From Tubiluchus corallicola (lineage: Eukaryota > Priapulida > Priapulimorpha > Priapulimorphida > Tubiluchidae), in the NCBI GenBank assembly GCA_030141605.1, contig JAQGDQ010000278.1, positions 240,208 through 304,207 on the forward strand: 64,000 bases of DNA, written 5' to 3'. Position numbers and translations under genes: made by a program. Numbering within the stretch: position 1 is the stretch's first letter; each line of letters starts with the position of its first letter. This document shows positions 24,701 to 38,400 of this stretch, piece by piece. The notes under the pieces were generated by a model, which saw only the letters and a list, made by a program, of their open reading frames with translations, did not search any database and had not been told where the DNA came from.

Positions 24701-27700
24701 AAAAATAAAGTAATATAAATACAGACAAACACAAAATAGATATACATACATATAAATTAAAGACACAATGAATAATAACAATAATGTCTTAAAATTTACT
24801 GTAAAATACATAAACTGATCTTAAAGTCTGATCACATTAAAACGTTTAGTACTCCTCATGTAATTTTCAATGCAATCAACACAAATATACAACAGTTCAC
24901 TACTACTACTACTGTATATTGTAAAAGCAAAAATATGTTATTTAATTGACTGAACATAGCATCTCTGGCTTTATAATAATAAGGGCATTTTAGGAAAAAT
25001 GTTCTGAATTTTCAAGATAATAACTACAATCACTATTTGGAGAGTCGAGTACACCATCAGAACTTTGCTGACTAACTGACATCATTTAACTGACTAAAAC
25101 CGATACGCATGCGCGAACCGATCCACGGTTAAAGTGTCATCCACCTTAAATGAAATTTATAATGATTATAATCATTATTATTATTTACGAGCAGAGTCAG
25201 GTCTCCTGTCATGTAAACTTCAGTAATGTTTTCAATTCCCGTTTGAATACACTTAGAGATGACGCTTCACGTAACCACTGCGGGACAGTTCATACAATAG
25301 ACGATAAAAAATCTTTCAAATCATTTTGGTTCAGCAAATTGTTAACAAAATGAAATCTTTGCATTGTCCTACAATGATCATTAACATCACTGAAACACAC
25401 TTTTTTGGTTAAGAAAACTTGAGCAGCAGTGACTGGAAAAAACTAGAGAAAGGCCTGATCTGAGTGTATCACGACTACATGCGCGATTATCTCTAATTTA
25501 AGATCGTACCATTTCTAACCCACACTTTTTGCGATCATGTAAACGCAGTAAAATTAAAATGAGGAAAAACGATTAATTTTAATATTCAGGATATACACTT
25601 GCAAACTAGTTTAGATTAATGATAAACACGCGGATCAGACATCACATTTAATAGGCAAGGCAGGAAGGATGAGAAAAAATTAGAAATGTAAATTTAATGG
25701 GCAAACACAATTTCAGTAAAAGGCGATATACCAACAACGTAAACGATGCAGTAAATAAACGTGACAGCCAGCACCCAGAAAAGATATGGCTTTTATTCAG
25801 GTGCAACATTTGCAACGTTTCGACAACGTGTTGGAGATGTTGTACCTGAATAAAATTCATCTTAAGTGAGTGCTGGCTGTCATTTTTATTTTAAGAAACT
25901 GTTTTCCCCATCACAAATTCCCCAACACATTAAAGTTAATCAAATTAACCATTCTACTGTTACCATTATTGTCGAAAATCAGACGTTAACACAATAGCTT
26001 AAAAGCGTCTCCACTCTTCCTTGGGTACATTACTGAAATAAAAACATTTATATTTGGCCACAGTGTGGCATGAATCGTGGCACAAGACTTCTTGTTGCCA
26101 ATTTGGCAACCTAGGGTCTAATATTTTTCTGGATTCCAGTGTTAATCAAGACGAAGCTTGAAATGGGCAGGATTAGAGGCTTAAACTATTGTGTCACACA
26201 ACTTGTTCCACTCGTCAGTTACTCGTATTGCAAATGTTTTTCTCCTTCTGCTCCACCTGCTGAGAATAGTTCTCTTGATTTTGTAGGAATGCCCTCTGGT
26301 ACCAAGATATGTTTGTTGGTGGAAAAATTTGCACATCATTTTCAAATATTCACTAGCCACTATACACATACTCATTAATTTTGCATTTTACAACCTTGCA
26401 TTGTAACTCCTTGTTTGGGCTAACACAAAATAATGTGGACATTTAAATTCTTTTAAATTTTAGAAATCACCAATATTAACATACGAGAATATATGAACCG
26501 AATAAGCCAACCAAAAGGGCTATCCTTTCAATGGGTTGGAAGGCAAAACTATAATCCTACACTTACTACAGAAAAAATCATTCTACAATAAAAGTCTCCA
26601 ATTACAAGAAATTAAAAAACAGGAAAACTGGCAATTAAGACCGCTTCGTATTGGCAATACAATCCACATTTACAAAATGATTTTATTATCGTGCTGTAAA
26701 AGGCTATTATGATACAACTAAGCCCATTAAACTTGGAATCGCACATACTGAAGCACAAATCGTCAGAAACAACAGTAGAAGTTTGGTTGTTTTAGGTTTT
26801 AAGGCGCTGTCATAATAGTGTTGGTTTATAAAATAAAGCGCACGTTATGTACAACAAGACAAAGACGTTTAAGAAACACCTGACAGAAAATCTCCAAATT
26901 TTGTTTTCATCCTCTTTTTGGTGTTTGCATTTCATAAACAAGTGAAGTGACAACAAGTTCAACTGATTTCTCACTCCAGAAATAAGCTCAAAATTTAAAA
27001 ACATTTTTATTACATCCATGGTTCATGAACTATGATCACACAAATGCCTTATATGACAGAACATTCATTATACTTACAGGTTCACCTTCAAACAAGATTT
27101 GTTGGGAAATTTCGTGTTAATGTTTGCCCAAAGCCCAGTTTAATTTTTTTGCAGAACAAAAGCATACAGTCATTCAAACTAAATAACTAGGCGTGATTGT
27201 TTCACACTTGGTAACAATAAAATGTTACAGCAAATGTTTTAAAAGCAAATTTATGTTTAAACTGTACAGTAGAAAGCAGGATGTGAAAACTATAAAAGAC
27301 TGAATGGGAATGGTAGAAGTCGCACAATGAAAATCACTTTTACATTTTAATTTGCAAACTATTTAATTTTCAGTTTTGAGATTTCAATATCGGAGGAATA
27401 TAAATCATTGTATATTATATTTAGATAGCCAGTCTAAATCTAGACTACAAGTAATTCATTCTAATGCTCGAAGATTGGCTTATTAATGTTATTTGTGTTA
27501 CTAGTATTCAAAAATTACGCATGCGCAAATCTCAAGTATCGTTCATAATACTTTATGTATATGAGAATTTCAAAATACTTAACTTAACAACTACTGAGAT
27601 TTAATAAGTTACCAAGGCCCAAGGAGTCTATCAAGGAATATGAAATTCACTGACAGTTTAAATTCTTTTGACAACACTGTTTTAATTTAAATTAGACTAC

Positions 27701-30700
27701 TTCAATATTCTGTCTTTATTCAAATTTAGATATGAGACTTTGTTTTAGTTTTTTTTGAAGATAAAACAAAAGTCATCACTTCTTTCTTATATAGATCTTG
27801 CTCAAGTGCTACCCAGTACTGTGTTACTAATAAATGAAATGAAAAATTATGTTAGATTTTTAAAAATGTAACCTCGTTACGGTTGCAAGCTACATTGTTA
27901 AAAAATTAACTGGTCACAGCTACAGTTCTTTTGCAAACACCAGAAAAGTAACTACAGTAGTTACAATTTCAGTGCCTTTAAAAAGTAGCTGCTACATGAA
28001 GTTATGGATATAAGACTGGCGAAAATAACTAGAAATAAATAAACTGCTCACTTGTACGTCTACAGTACTGAAAAAAAGAGTATTACTGTATGGGTAGAAT
28101 AAAATTTTTACATGATGTGTAGGTAAAAAACTTATCCTTATTCTAGACAAATATAATGGCAAAAGCACTGTTGCCTCTGTTACAACTTACAACAAAAAAG
28201 CAACTATTTTTTGTAACTAGTTAAATTTGTAACAGGCTACTGCCATCACTGGTGCTGCCTTACCTAACAGTGAAGCTACTTTTTAAGTTAATAAGACAAT
28301 GTTTTAATTAAACTACACGTTTAAACAAAATTTGCTGCATTTGCAGGGCTATAACTTATAAAGCAAGGCTTATAATGCAGTTATAATGTAGCTTTTTAGA
28401 TTTCCAAAACATTTTCTTGACAAACAAACAGCAAAGCAATAGAATTTATAAGAGCTAAATAAATCATTGGTAGCAACCTATGATGCAGATAACTATTAAG
28501 AAATACTTTCATTCCTAGCGCAATAAAGCAGACAATTTTTCTCTGTGAGAATGATTGACTGTGTTACTAAAAGTTTCCAATTACAAGTTACAAATCTATT
28601 TAGATTATGATTAATTACTTAAAATCTCTAATAAAGTTAACTAAACGACTACCGAAAACTTTTTTATAAATTGGCCTTAGCGCTGAATATATTAAAAAAG
28701 ATATTAAAAATATTTAAGAGATCTTCTGTAATTTCGGTTACATAGTTAAATTATGCATCAAGGTCAATGAGAAATAGCCAAACATGTGACATTATTGTAC
28801 ATATTTGCTAGCTGCTGTATGAACGTTCAGGCCTAGATCACTAAACTGACACCATAACAGTAGATAAACAACAAATGCAGTACATTTACACAGGCATGAA
28901 GACTATACACACACAGCAGTACTTGTGCACACTAAAATGGTCAACTGCTTTGTGACTTTGCTTGACTTTCACGTGGATTCTTGATTGTATTTATTTAAGG
29001 TAGCTCACAATTTCTGAAGTAGAACAAATATGGCTATGGCTATTAACTATAAATTAAAATTTATTCACAAAAATTTTGAAATACTGGCAATATGATTGAA
29101 AATCATAGAATTTGAATTTACAATAGTATTGATGCACAAACTTTGGAAAAATATTTTTGGACTCCATAACCAGTGTAGCCACCACATATCTCAATGCACT
29201 GTCAATGGGTAATTAGCTGCACAGAAACTGGCAACACTGACTTACTTTACCATTTGCTAGTCAGAAATATCTTTTCACTGTACATATAGAAGGCTAGTTA
29301 GGGTATACAGATAAACTTCCTATTAAGTTCTAAACAACTTATACAAAGATAAAAAAGGTTATCTGTGTACCCTAACAAACCTTCTCTTAATGTGCAAAGT
29401 AGTTCAATTCCCTTAACTTTATCTACAGACACCTAGCTATACTTTTAGTGTATTTCTTTTCCTCTACATGTCTATTAATGTGTTACATTTTGGTTCCCTT
29501 GTAAATACATAATTAGTGAATAACTGCTATATTGATGGCTCTGCCTATAAAAGTAGTTGTTTGTTTTGTGTAGTTATCACCTAAGATATCTGCAGGCTGC
29601 AGTCGAAATGTTTGGAGAAGTTTTTAACATTTTCTAACTTAAAGTTTTAATAGAAGTTGTTTTCTTTTTATAATTTGAAATTCTGTTCTAATTTAAGTTT
29701 TCCTTTCCAGTACTACTTCTGGAGCACTACCCTAAACTTTGATGGGTCCTTCTTGTGCTGCCCTGTTCCCACATTCAACACTACAGCACAACTTTCAGTT
29801 TTAAACAATTCATGGTGTCCGGAAGCAAATTTAAGTAGTGTTTTACCTATTTAAAAAATGGACTGGTGGCTGCCAGAAAATTTCATATGCCCTTCAGGTT
29901 TTAGCTATTTTTCTCTTTGAGGAGGATGTGTGTGTATCTGAACATAGGTAAGACACCATTGTTGGTTAAGTTGTTCAGCTTGTTTTTGGCAAATGGCTAC
30001 AATTAGGTCCCATCACAACCCCTCAACATAAAGTACGGGGCTGTATGCATTATTATTGAGTGCTGAATTCTGGCTACAGCTTAACTGGGGTATAAAAAGC
30101 AAGTTCTGACATATTGTTCTAAAATCACCTAATTCGAAATACCAATTTAAACAATCGTAATGAAAACTAATAGGTCACATGCTGCAAAGAAGGTCTAACA
30201 GACCCATGCTTGATGCATTTAGACTTTATATTAGAAGCTGCAATGAAAAAACTTGTAAAAATTCATACGCACATAATAAGTTATGTACAATATGGGATAC
30301 AATACAGATGTTTCCATTGCTTTTACAAGGTTTTTAACAAAACTGCAGCAACAATTGATTTAGCAAATGAAGAATAGGAAGCCCTATATTGCAACAACAG
30401 TACTGTTATCAGAGTCAAGCTTTTCCAAGTTATGATCACTACTTGAAAGTTAATTTACATTTACAAACATTTATTTCTCAGAAGAAACTGAATTCAGTAG
30501 CTATCACTAATTTTGTAAATTTAACACCAGGCTATAATATAAACTCACCAACTGATATTCGTTCCGCCTATCAAAAGTTTCTTTTAAGCCTTTATCATTC
30601 CACAGTTCTGTAACAGGAACCACATATTCAGCGAAAGCGTTGTTGTCTAGATTCATATTACTATTGTACGTAAACAAGTACGTGGCATTTTTTCCATTTT

Positions 30701-31007
30701 TAGGATTTTCCCATTTTACGCCCAACTTTTCTCGAGCGTCACACAGAACCATAGTACCCTTTATAATGTTCTGATATATTGTAACCCTAAATTCGGCAAT
30801 TTGGTCCTCGTCAAAATCATGCCCATGTATAATCCGCATCTGTTTGAGAAAAGTACTTTTGCCACTTTCACCAGAACCTAACAATAAAATTTTCACTTGT
30901 CTGCGGTGTAAGGCCTTCTCTTTTGAAAGCATTTTATCTATCCTTTTGCTTCTGTTTTTCTCCTCAAGTTCCTGAGCACTCATACAACAGCCAAACATCT
31001 CCGCCAT
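21779..31007 (-). CDS. GNA12/13: Heterotrimeric G-protein alpha subunit, G12/13 class
   Basis: Three exons: 31007-30549, 24163-24113 and 22348-21779, joined in phase 0 with GTGAGT and GTAAGT donors. The product is 359 aa from this start; an in-frame ATG at 31058 would add 17. Motifs: P-loop GSGESGKST at 44-52; switch I Arg183 in ARKATKG; DVGGQRS at 205-211 with catalytic Gln209; NKQD at 274-277; and the C-terminus [14 protein letters not shown], diagnostic of G12/13 (human GNA13 ends DTILHDNLKQLMLQ). Cys7-Cys8 may be palmitoylated. No cysteine lies at position -4, so it should be pertussis-toxin insensitive. In the family this subunit couples receptors to RhoGEF/Rho and the actin cytoskeleton. 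All catalytic residues are present. The 31007 start is preferred because of its context, AACATGGCGG. Intron 1 is 6.4 kb (30548-24164) and intron 2 is 1.8 kb (24112-22349). Intron 1 holds a palindrome, a LINE fragment and a small inverted repeat; intron 2 holds nothing recognised. Confidence 0.96.
25762..25882. repeat. 121-bp near-perfect palindrome (foldback/MITE-like)
   Basis: The two halves, about 60 bp each, are reverse complements. Both begin TGACAGCCAGCAC reading inward and share AAGAT, TTTTATTCAGGT and CAACAT blocks, with about a dozen mismatches overall and almost no loop. It lies in intron 1 of the G-alpha gene. It could be a small MITE; the flanks show no clear target duplication. 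Confidence 0.8.
26130..26375 (-). pseudogene. Non-LTR retrotransposon RT extreme C-terminus, remnant
   Basis: The minus strand reads [19 protein letters not shown], then [16 protein letters not shown], then after a stop [12 protein letters not shown] and HWNP. This follows the LINE tail pattern TRGHS-KL ... FS-RV-N-WN-LP-VV ... FK-RLD-HW. In-frame stops are present. It is a different copy from those at 6690 and 7947, and lies in G-alpha intron 1. Confidence 0.6.
29287..29388. repeat. Short inverted-repeat element, about 100 bp
   Basis: Arms AGAAGGCTAGTTAGGGTATA and its imperfect reverse complement (TGTACCCTAACAAACCTTCT) extend over about 29 bp each, enclosing about 45 bp. It resembles a tiny MITE. 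It lies in G-alpha intron 1. Confidence 0.5.
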
Positions 31008-32475
31008 GTTGGCTAACACCCTACCTGTGACGTCACTCGACTTTGAACTTCCGGTCATTGATGGATGCGCTCAACATCTAAAACAAAATTTTGCAAAAAG
31101 CACACTTGATCACTTCCAGTAAAACTGGAAAACAGTGCATTCCGAAATATCCAACTTTATTAGTGATTAGTGAAAAATGGCATTTTACCCAATAATAGTT
31201 TGTATACGCTGGGGTTAACAAGTCTTCCTTACTTGTAAAATTTGATGTCTTTCTCATGGTTAGATATTTCAATAATCAAGCATTACAACTTTTCCTGTGT
31301 TAAGAATTTCATCTTACATTAATGGCTGGCAGTAGTTGTTCTTCGTACTAGTTCTACTTTTGTTTTTAATCTATTTATGATTATTAATTTGTTTCATAAG
31401 TCGCAAATTCTTTATTAACTCGTTCATGTGTTCATTTGTCAGATTATTTACTCGTACATTTGATTAATTGATTTTTTTTTGTGATTTACTCTTTGATTCA
31501 CAGTTCAACTAACAGTTACTTGTCTCACAAATAATAAAGGTTACAGTTACAAGGGCAGATGATAAGGATTTCACTGTATAGGTAATGAATATGAAAATTG
31601 AACTGATTGGTTTTGTCAGCCTATTTATAGTATAGTGCCTATATGAGATTCAATTCAATTCAAAATTTATTGCATAAGTTTTTCAACACATCGACAAATT
31701 CTACATCTATACATAGGACACATTAATTAACAACACAAGTAAATAACAGAACTGCCGAGTGCTAACATTAAATAACAAATCATTAGATATTAAAAAAGGA
31801 AGGTAGAATCTGAAAAAGTATGACAATAAATTTTTGTTAGTTGTATATGTAGCATAGTAGTAAAATTTTTTACAACATTGTGATGACAAGAAAATTAATG
31901 TAAAATCAACTATTGGTCAGTCATCTAAGTAGGGGTTTATCCCACTTGCATGGCAGGCCATATTGATTAAAAACATGAAGTAGGATAAATTATGTAGTGT
32001 AAATCAAAAATTATAGGACTATTGTCCTATAAAGACAAGTCGCTCTCTACAAACAAATTGTAATAAAACTGATTAAAACAGCATTAATTGATCATTTGCT
32101 TTTTTTTACTTTGGAAACCAGTATTTTTCAGAAATTTGATAATATATACTTTCAAATATTTACCTTCAAAAAACAGTTTACATATCTATTATTAGGTATC
32201 TAGCATTATGGCAGGGGCGCACACCTCTTAATTTTGACGATTTTAATTTCACTGGCTCCTAAAAATTATTTTAATATTAATTATTGGCTTGTTGCCGTTA
32301 ATTGACGCTGTGTAATCGTGTATGTATATAGGCGCTTATTGGCCAAACTGTACGTGGTTGAGAATTTACGTAACGAACACTTTGGGCCTAAGAAGTGAAG
32401 ATCGTGATTGATGCTCTTCCGTTTTTGGTGCGTTTACAGGTTTGAAATTACATTATCGTTGAATAAAATTTAGAA
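31008..32475. other. Shared upstream region of two divergent genes
   Basis: About 1.5 kb separate the G-alpha start (minus) and the oligopeptidase start (plus). A stretch at about 31650-31720 (TTCAATTCAATTCAAAATTT) looks like the 3' tail of an old LINE on the minus strand. No gene was recognised; the ORFs at 31078-31272 and 31707-31889 look random. Confidence 0.45.
31028..31035. promoter_or_regulatory. CRE/ATF-type palindrome TGACGTCA upstream of the preferred G-alpha start
   Basis: A perfect 8-bp TGACGTCA lies about 20 bp upstream of the preferred ATG of the G-alpha gene. The start itself sits in AACATGGCGG, close to the YY1-type core AANATGGCGG often found at animal start codons. Together they suggest a TATA-less promoter here and argue that the more upstream ATG (31058) is not the main start. 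This is inference from motifs only. Confidence 0.45.
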
Positions 32476-35400
32476 ATGGCAGCCCCCTTGTTAAAACGTT
32501 GTCGTAAAATCTACCCTTGTAATGCATTGCATATTTGGATAAGAACTGCTTATACAGTCTTGTAAGATTGCCGTATTGTAGCTAAACCTATTTTCTGTAA
32601 CAATGGCAATTTCGTTTTTTTAGTTCACCTTAAAGTGAGTTAGGCAATAACTCACTTTAAGACAACTTTTTTGTAGAGACTTGAGGAGTGTGCGAATGAC
32701 CACTTGGTTGTTAAACTCGCTGGCACTACTTTACTTATTATAATATGAAATATAATTGATGTGACTGTGTTATAATGGATGAAATAAATTTCATATTTCA
32801 TAGTAGATACATGGCACATTACATAAACTTTGTCTTTCTTGCACTTACAGTAAACGTTGTTCAACTTTATTGCTTTTTCGTTTTATTGCATTAATCGATT
32901 TGTATAGTACATGTGATAAGCCATTACAAACACATTTTTCTATGCTCTGTCTACATCGCAAATATTATTGATGGGAGTAATTGACTACTAATATTCTATT
33001 ACTTGCCTGGAAGTCTCTTGTGTCGATTATTTAGATAAGTAATCGAATATTAAATGATTAATTTGTGTTATTGAGCTGCTATAATAATTTGAAACACGAA
33101 ACATGCAAAATGCGTGTGAAATAATTGTCAGTACAAGCAAATTGTGAATGTAAATGCTCTCAAACACAAAGCTGGCATAATTACACTCCCAGTGAATTTT
33201 AGCATGCCCATTGAGCACAGAATTGTATTGCTACCCTCGCCCGGAACATGCAATTTCAGTAACCAGTTACAATAATCGGACTAAAAGTAATCGATAATCA
33301 CAATTATTTGAAATCGGTGGTATTGCTTACCACTTGCAAATAGTCCTCCTGTAAGGACTATATACATGTTCAGTCATCTGTGACTAATTCATTTGAGTTT
33401 TTTATACCTTTTGTTTTTTACTTTTGTAGTGGATGTGTTGTATTAAACTGTTATTGTTCTTGCTACTTGATATTGTTCTTTCATACTGCTGTTGATCTGT
33501 TAAGTTCAGCCAAACAGTAAAGCATGTTCGCTTGCTAGGTTTATTAATTTAATATCTGTGGTGGCAAAAGTGGATGAAGTTCTTGAAAGAACAGCATTAT
33601 TTTCTTGAATGGCTCTTTAAATTTGATTTGTAATGGCTGCTCGTAGCTAAAATTAGTGGGGTTGCTGTTTCAGAAAATTGTTTTAATACCGTGTAGAACG
33701 AATTAAATTTAATTGTAATTTTAAACAAACAAACAAACATACGAATTTCTTTGGGATGCAAGGAGGCCATGATTAAATTGTTTAAGTTTTATGCACGACA
33801 CACACTGAGTCAAAATTTAATTCTACACTATCACATTCAAGAATATGCTAGTACACGGTTTATAAGCATGTGACAACTGACAATGCACACTGCATGAGCG
33901 ACCCAGCTCTCTGTATCTAAAGTGCAGCATCTTTTCTCAAATATGGGCGTCAAACAGCCAAGCAAACACTTCCATCACGTGTTCTGGCTTCGTACAAGTA
34001 CAAAGGAATAATTAAAGAAAAAATACTCATTATATTGAATATTATCGATAATATCAAGTGAAAATAGCAGTTCCACAAGCCGCCACTGTTCCTCAGTGTC
34101 ATTTCTGAACCCAATGCACAGCTTCCAAGTGCAGCTGTCATAATGGTTTCTAACTTTTGAACATTCTGGCATTCACGTTCAAAATCTATTTAATGATATT
34201 GCTAATTGCCAGCTAAATAGAAAAAAAACTGATACCATAGGTATTGCTGTAGCGTGACATAGGTATAGGTGGTGCTGTTTAATTGTGTGCTACAAAGATA
34301 AAATCCCGGGCCTTTTCTGTTATGTTGAACTAGTTGGTCAGGTGGCAGAGCATGAGACTTCTATTCCGAGGTCTCTGGTTCATGTCCCGACTGGTTCACA
34401 ATTTCACAAATTACACGTATTACATCGCAATAGCCTTTCTTTAGGCTTTAGTTGCGGCAAAGGTAAAAGGAACACGAATCTGTCCTGTTTTGTAATAATC
34501 TTTACGATTTAGTTTCATAACTAATTAATTTTTTTGTAGAGTGCCGGAGGTACCTGTTGATACTCCTGAGACGAACCCTTTGATGAAACAAGATGATTAC
34601 CCTATCTATAAGGCAATAGATGTAAAGAAACATGCCATCACGGGAATTGGTAAAATGGTTTTGGATTTAAAAGCTGGTGTTAGTCAGGTTGAAAGAACAT
34701 TAGAAGGTAACTTTGTTTGGAACACGATTTGTGCCTATTTTGTTTATTACTTTGGCTGGCCTAATCACTTAAACTTTATCACTTAAACCACTATTTGAAA
34801 ATAAAAAAATGCTCATTGAAAATAATTTTTTAAATGAAACTATGTAAATGCTTTACTTTTGGCTAATCTTCAGCCATTTATTTAACCTTCACAAAAATTC
34901 TTGCAAAAAGTTGTTTTTGTGAATTGAAAATCCTAATAATATAATCCATACTCTATTGTCAGATGCCCATACTCATAGGTATAGTACTCGTCACCATCTG
35001 AAATATCCCCTTCCCTAGCTGCAGACCAAAGTGATTACTCAAGAACAGTTTTAGCTCATATGGTTTATTTAATTTCCAAACATAAATTTGAAGTCATTTT
35101 AATTTATGTAGTTCGTGTATCTTGTGTTATTGTAACAGTGTAATAGGGCTGGTCATTGTATGTTCTACCTTGCTTATTCGTTTAAACATTTTTATATTTT
35201 GTAATTTTATGCTGTGCTATAATTCAACCTTTTGGTTGTAATGATGATTACATGATGTTTATATATACATGTTATGTCACATTAAAAGAATGTGGTGATT
35301 TAAGGGAGTATAAAATTTTCAACAATTGTTAAATAAAAGCAACTAATTTTATTTATTTACTGGAAAGAGCAAGTCATTGTAAATATTGTAAACCATTAAA

Positions 35401-38400
35401 TATCTTTGCCCTACAAATAGAGGGCAGCACCTGTACATATTGTATTATAAGTTGTATTTGTGCAAAAATAAAGACTTATAATAATCCAGTACATAAACGT
35501 TGTACATAATATGTATATTGTTGACATGTTTCAGATCCAAATTTGCCAAAAACATTCCAGAATGTCATAGAGCCGATCGAGAAGTTAACAGCTCCAGTAT
35601 CATATTGTTGGAACACGTTTAAAAACCTCAGTTATGTTAAGAACAATGAGGATATAAAAAAAGCTATGGAAATGGTAGTGATTATTTTTATCAGAGTTTT
35701 CTATAAACAGTTTTAACGAGTAACATAGCTATTGAAATGTTTTTAGAATAATTAGTAGTGATGAGTTAGTTTACTATTTGTTAACCGACTTTTTTCGCTA
35801 AATCTGAAAAGAGCCTTTCACTTTAAATACTGGCTTGCACATTTTAAGAGATTTGCTAAAACTGGCAGACTTAGATCAGATTATTTGTCCCTTCCATTTT
35901 TTTCGGAAAGGCTTACTAAATAAATATTTTGAGATTGTAGGACCAGGACTAGTAATCTGTGGCAAACAATGCGTGGGTTGGCCATTTGATTGTAATTTGC
36001 TGCAAAACTTTTCTTTTTTACAAAAGTTTTACAGTTAACGTTGCTATGGAATGAGCAAGCATTATGCTGTTCAAATTTTGTTTAGATTTACTACCAGGAT
36101 CCAAGCAGAACTGTGGGCACAACTTGTTTACTAACTATTTATTTTGTTAATCCGGCTTCAAGACTGGAATGTTAAGTTTTCTGGTACTTAAATTTTTTCA
36201 CTTTCTTAGGCACAATCACTCACATTTACTTACTTAGTAGCCGCCTTCATGTTCAATTAATGACTGCTGTCTCACAAGTGACCTAATCAAAGTTAAGTCA
36301 GCATCTCAGTTTTAGAAATTACTCCTTTTTTGAGGCAGATCTTTGCAGAGCAGTATGGGGCTATTTAGTATGTGGGGTCAGCAAGGATCTTACGGAATCA
36401 TGGAACCATTCTGTGGGTGCCTTGCAGATTTGCATAACCATAAAAGTTGGGTCTGTACATCTCTGCTAATCCTACAAAATAATGATACGTTAATATTTAT
36501 AAAATTCAACTTATTTTCGGTTATTCCTTTGTTACGTAACTAATAAGCCTTTTCACAGTTTTGTTGTGCACATGTGCAGTTCCGGTAGGTCAAAGATTAA
36601 GTGAACCCAAGCTATTCGTCTTAACTGCAACTGTAATGTGACAAATGGGTAATGCAAAGTTGTCTGCTGCATCAGTTGAATAATTTAGTTGTTTTATGTG
36701 GACTTTATTTAATTCTGCATTAGTTTATGTACTGAGTGATTTACTAAACAGGATCTTGCTTGGGAACTAGGTAAAATGAAAAAGAAAAAATGAACTAGGC
36801 AAGGCTCTAGCTAACTGTTAAAACTGTTAATATTACAATAGCATGGGCTTTTGTTATCAAGTGTACACAAGTGGTTGTCTGGTTCACCTTTGCCTTTTCA
36901 TGATCATCATCAATTGCTGGTACTGTGAAAAGGCTTATTCTGTTAAGCAGTAAAAATGGAACTGACAGGATTAAAAGTTTTGTCTTTGTAGCTCCAACCA
37001 GTTTTACTAAAAGCTCGTGCAGCACGATTCCAAAGTTTGCCAGTCTACAAGTCTGTGAAGGTAAGAATTTTGTACTTCATAGAAACTCTGCGTAGTTTGT
37101 TAGGTTATTATATGCAACAGAATGTAGACATGCCTAGAATGTGCATTTATTACAAAAGTTTTATAAGATGATATTCATATATTATGCTCTGGTTATATTA
37201 CTTTTTAGTAAGCACTTTGATTTGATGTAGTTTTAGCTTGAAAATCAGATAGTGCTCTTCTGAGACTTGCCATGGTCATAATCTAAAGAAGTCAAACTGT
37301 CCATTAAGTCTCAAAATTTTTATATTTCACAGAAACTTTCTTCCTTCACAGACTTTATTAGCTGTAAGGTAAAATTACAATAATAAAAGATTACAGGTAA
37401 TACTGCATATACAATGATATAAAAATAGAAGATACAAAATTCATTAGAAAGCTAAATCAGAAGAACTTTTACAATTACTAATTAAGAAAAACAAAACCTA
37501 ACTGAAACTGACAAACATTCAGGACGAAATCTTCTGTGAAAAATAAAAAAAATTTCGAGACTTATATGGGCATTTTGAGTTCTTTATAATTGAATTAAGA
37601 ACATGTACGTAGGAACTTGATCGAGATATTGCTAACTTGACGGAGAGTCAACATCGCGTTGTGCAAAAGTACCTACTGGAAGCGTCACTAAATGGCGTCG
37701 AATTGACTGGTTATGATCAGGAACATCTCAATAATGTGCTGCTGAAACTAGCAAATGAAAAAAACAAGTTTAGGTAAGAGGATGATTTAATTTGTTTTGC
37801 TTTGCAGCTGATTGGTTTATTACATATATTTTTTTTATTATTTATTTCATGTATATATCAGTACATAACAAGTACTATAGAACAGTAAATAAAACTAAAT
37901 TTAAAATCACTATTTAAAAATACTACTACATGACAAATAAAATAAATATTTACACCAAGAACAGAGGATTAGAAAGCTAAATATTTAAAAAAGGATTAGT
38001 ATTTTTTCCTCGTAAAAAAGAATTTTTCAAGTTAAAATGATGTCAGCATTAAGAATAAAATTGTGTTTGACTATATTAGAACCCGCTGACAAAGACTAAG
38101 AATATTTTTTACGTAAAATCACTTTAAAATGATTGTAGCAATTTTGTGCACATATTCTAGATGGTGTTTATGCCCTACCATAAGCGAAAAATTTTGTCAA
38201 TGCAAAATAGTATACTGTTAAAAGATTAAAAGTGATCCAGATGTTAAAACAGTAAAAAGATGAACAATAATATTTAAAGAGAACACGCTTGACATCAATA
38301 GAGCAAAAACTAAAATTTCTACAAAGAATATTAGATCTATATAAAACAGGTGCAATTTATTTAAAATATCAGCATCATCTTTACAATTGTCCCTTATTAT

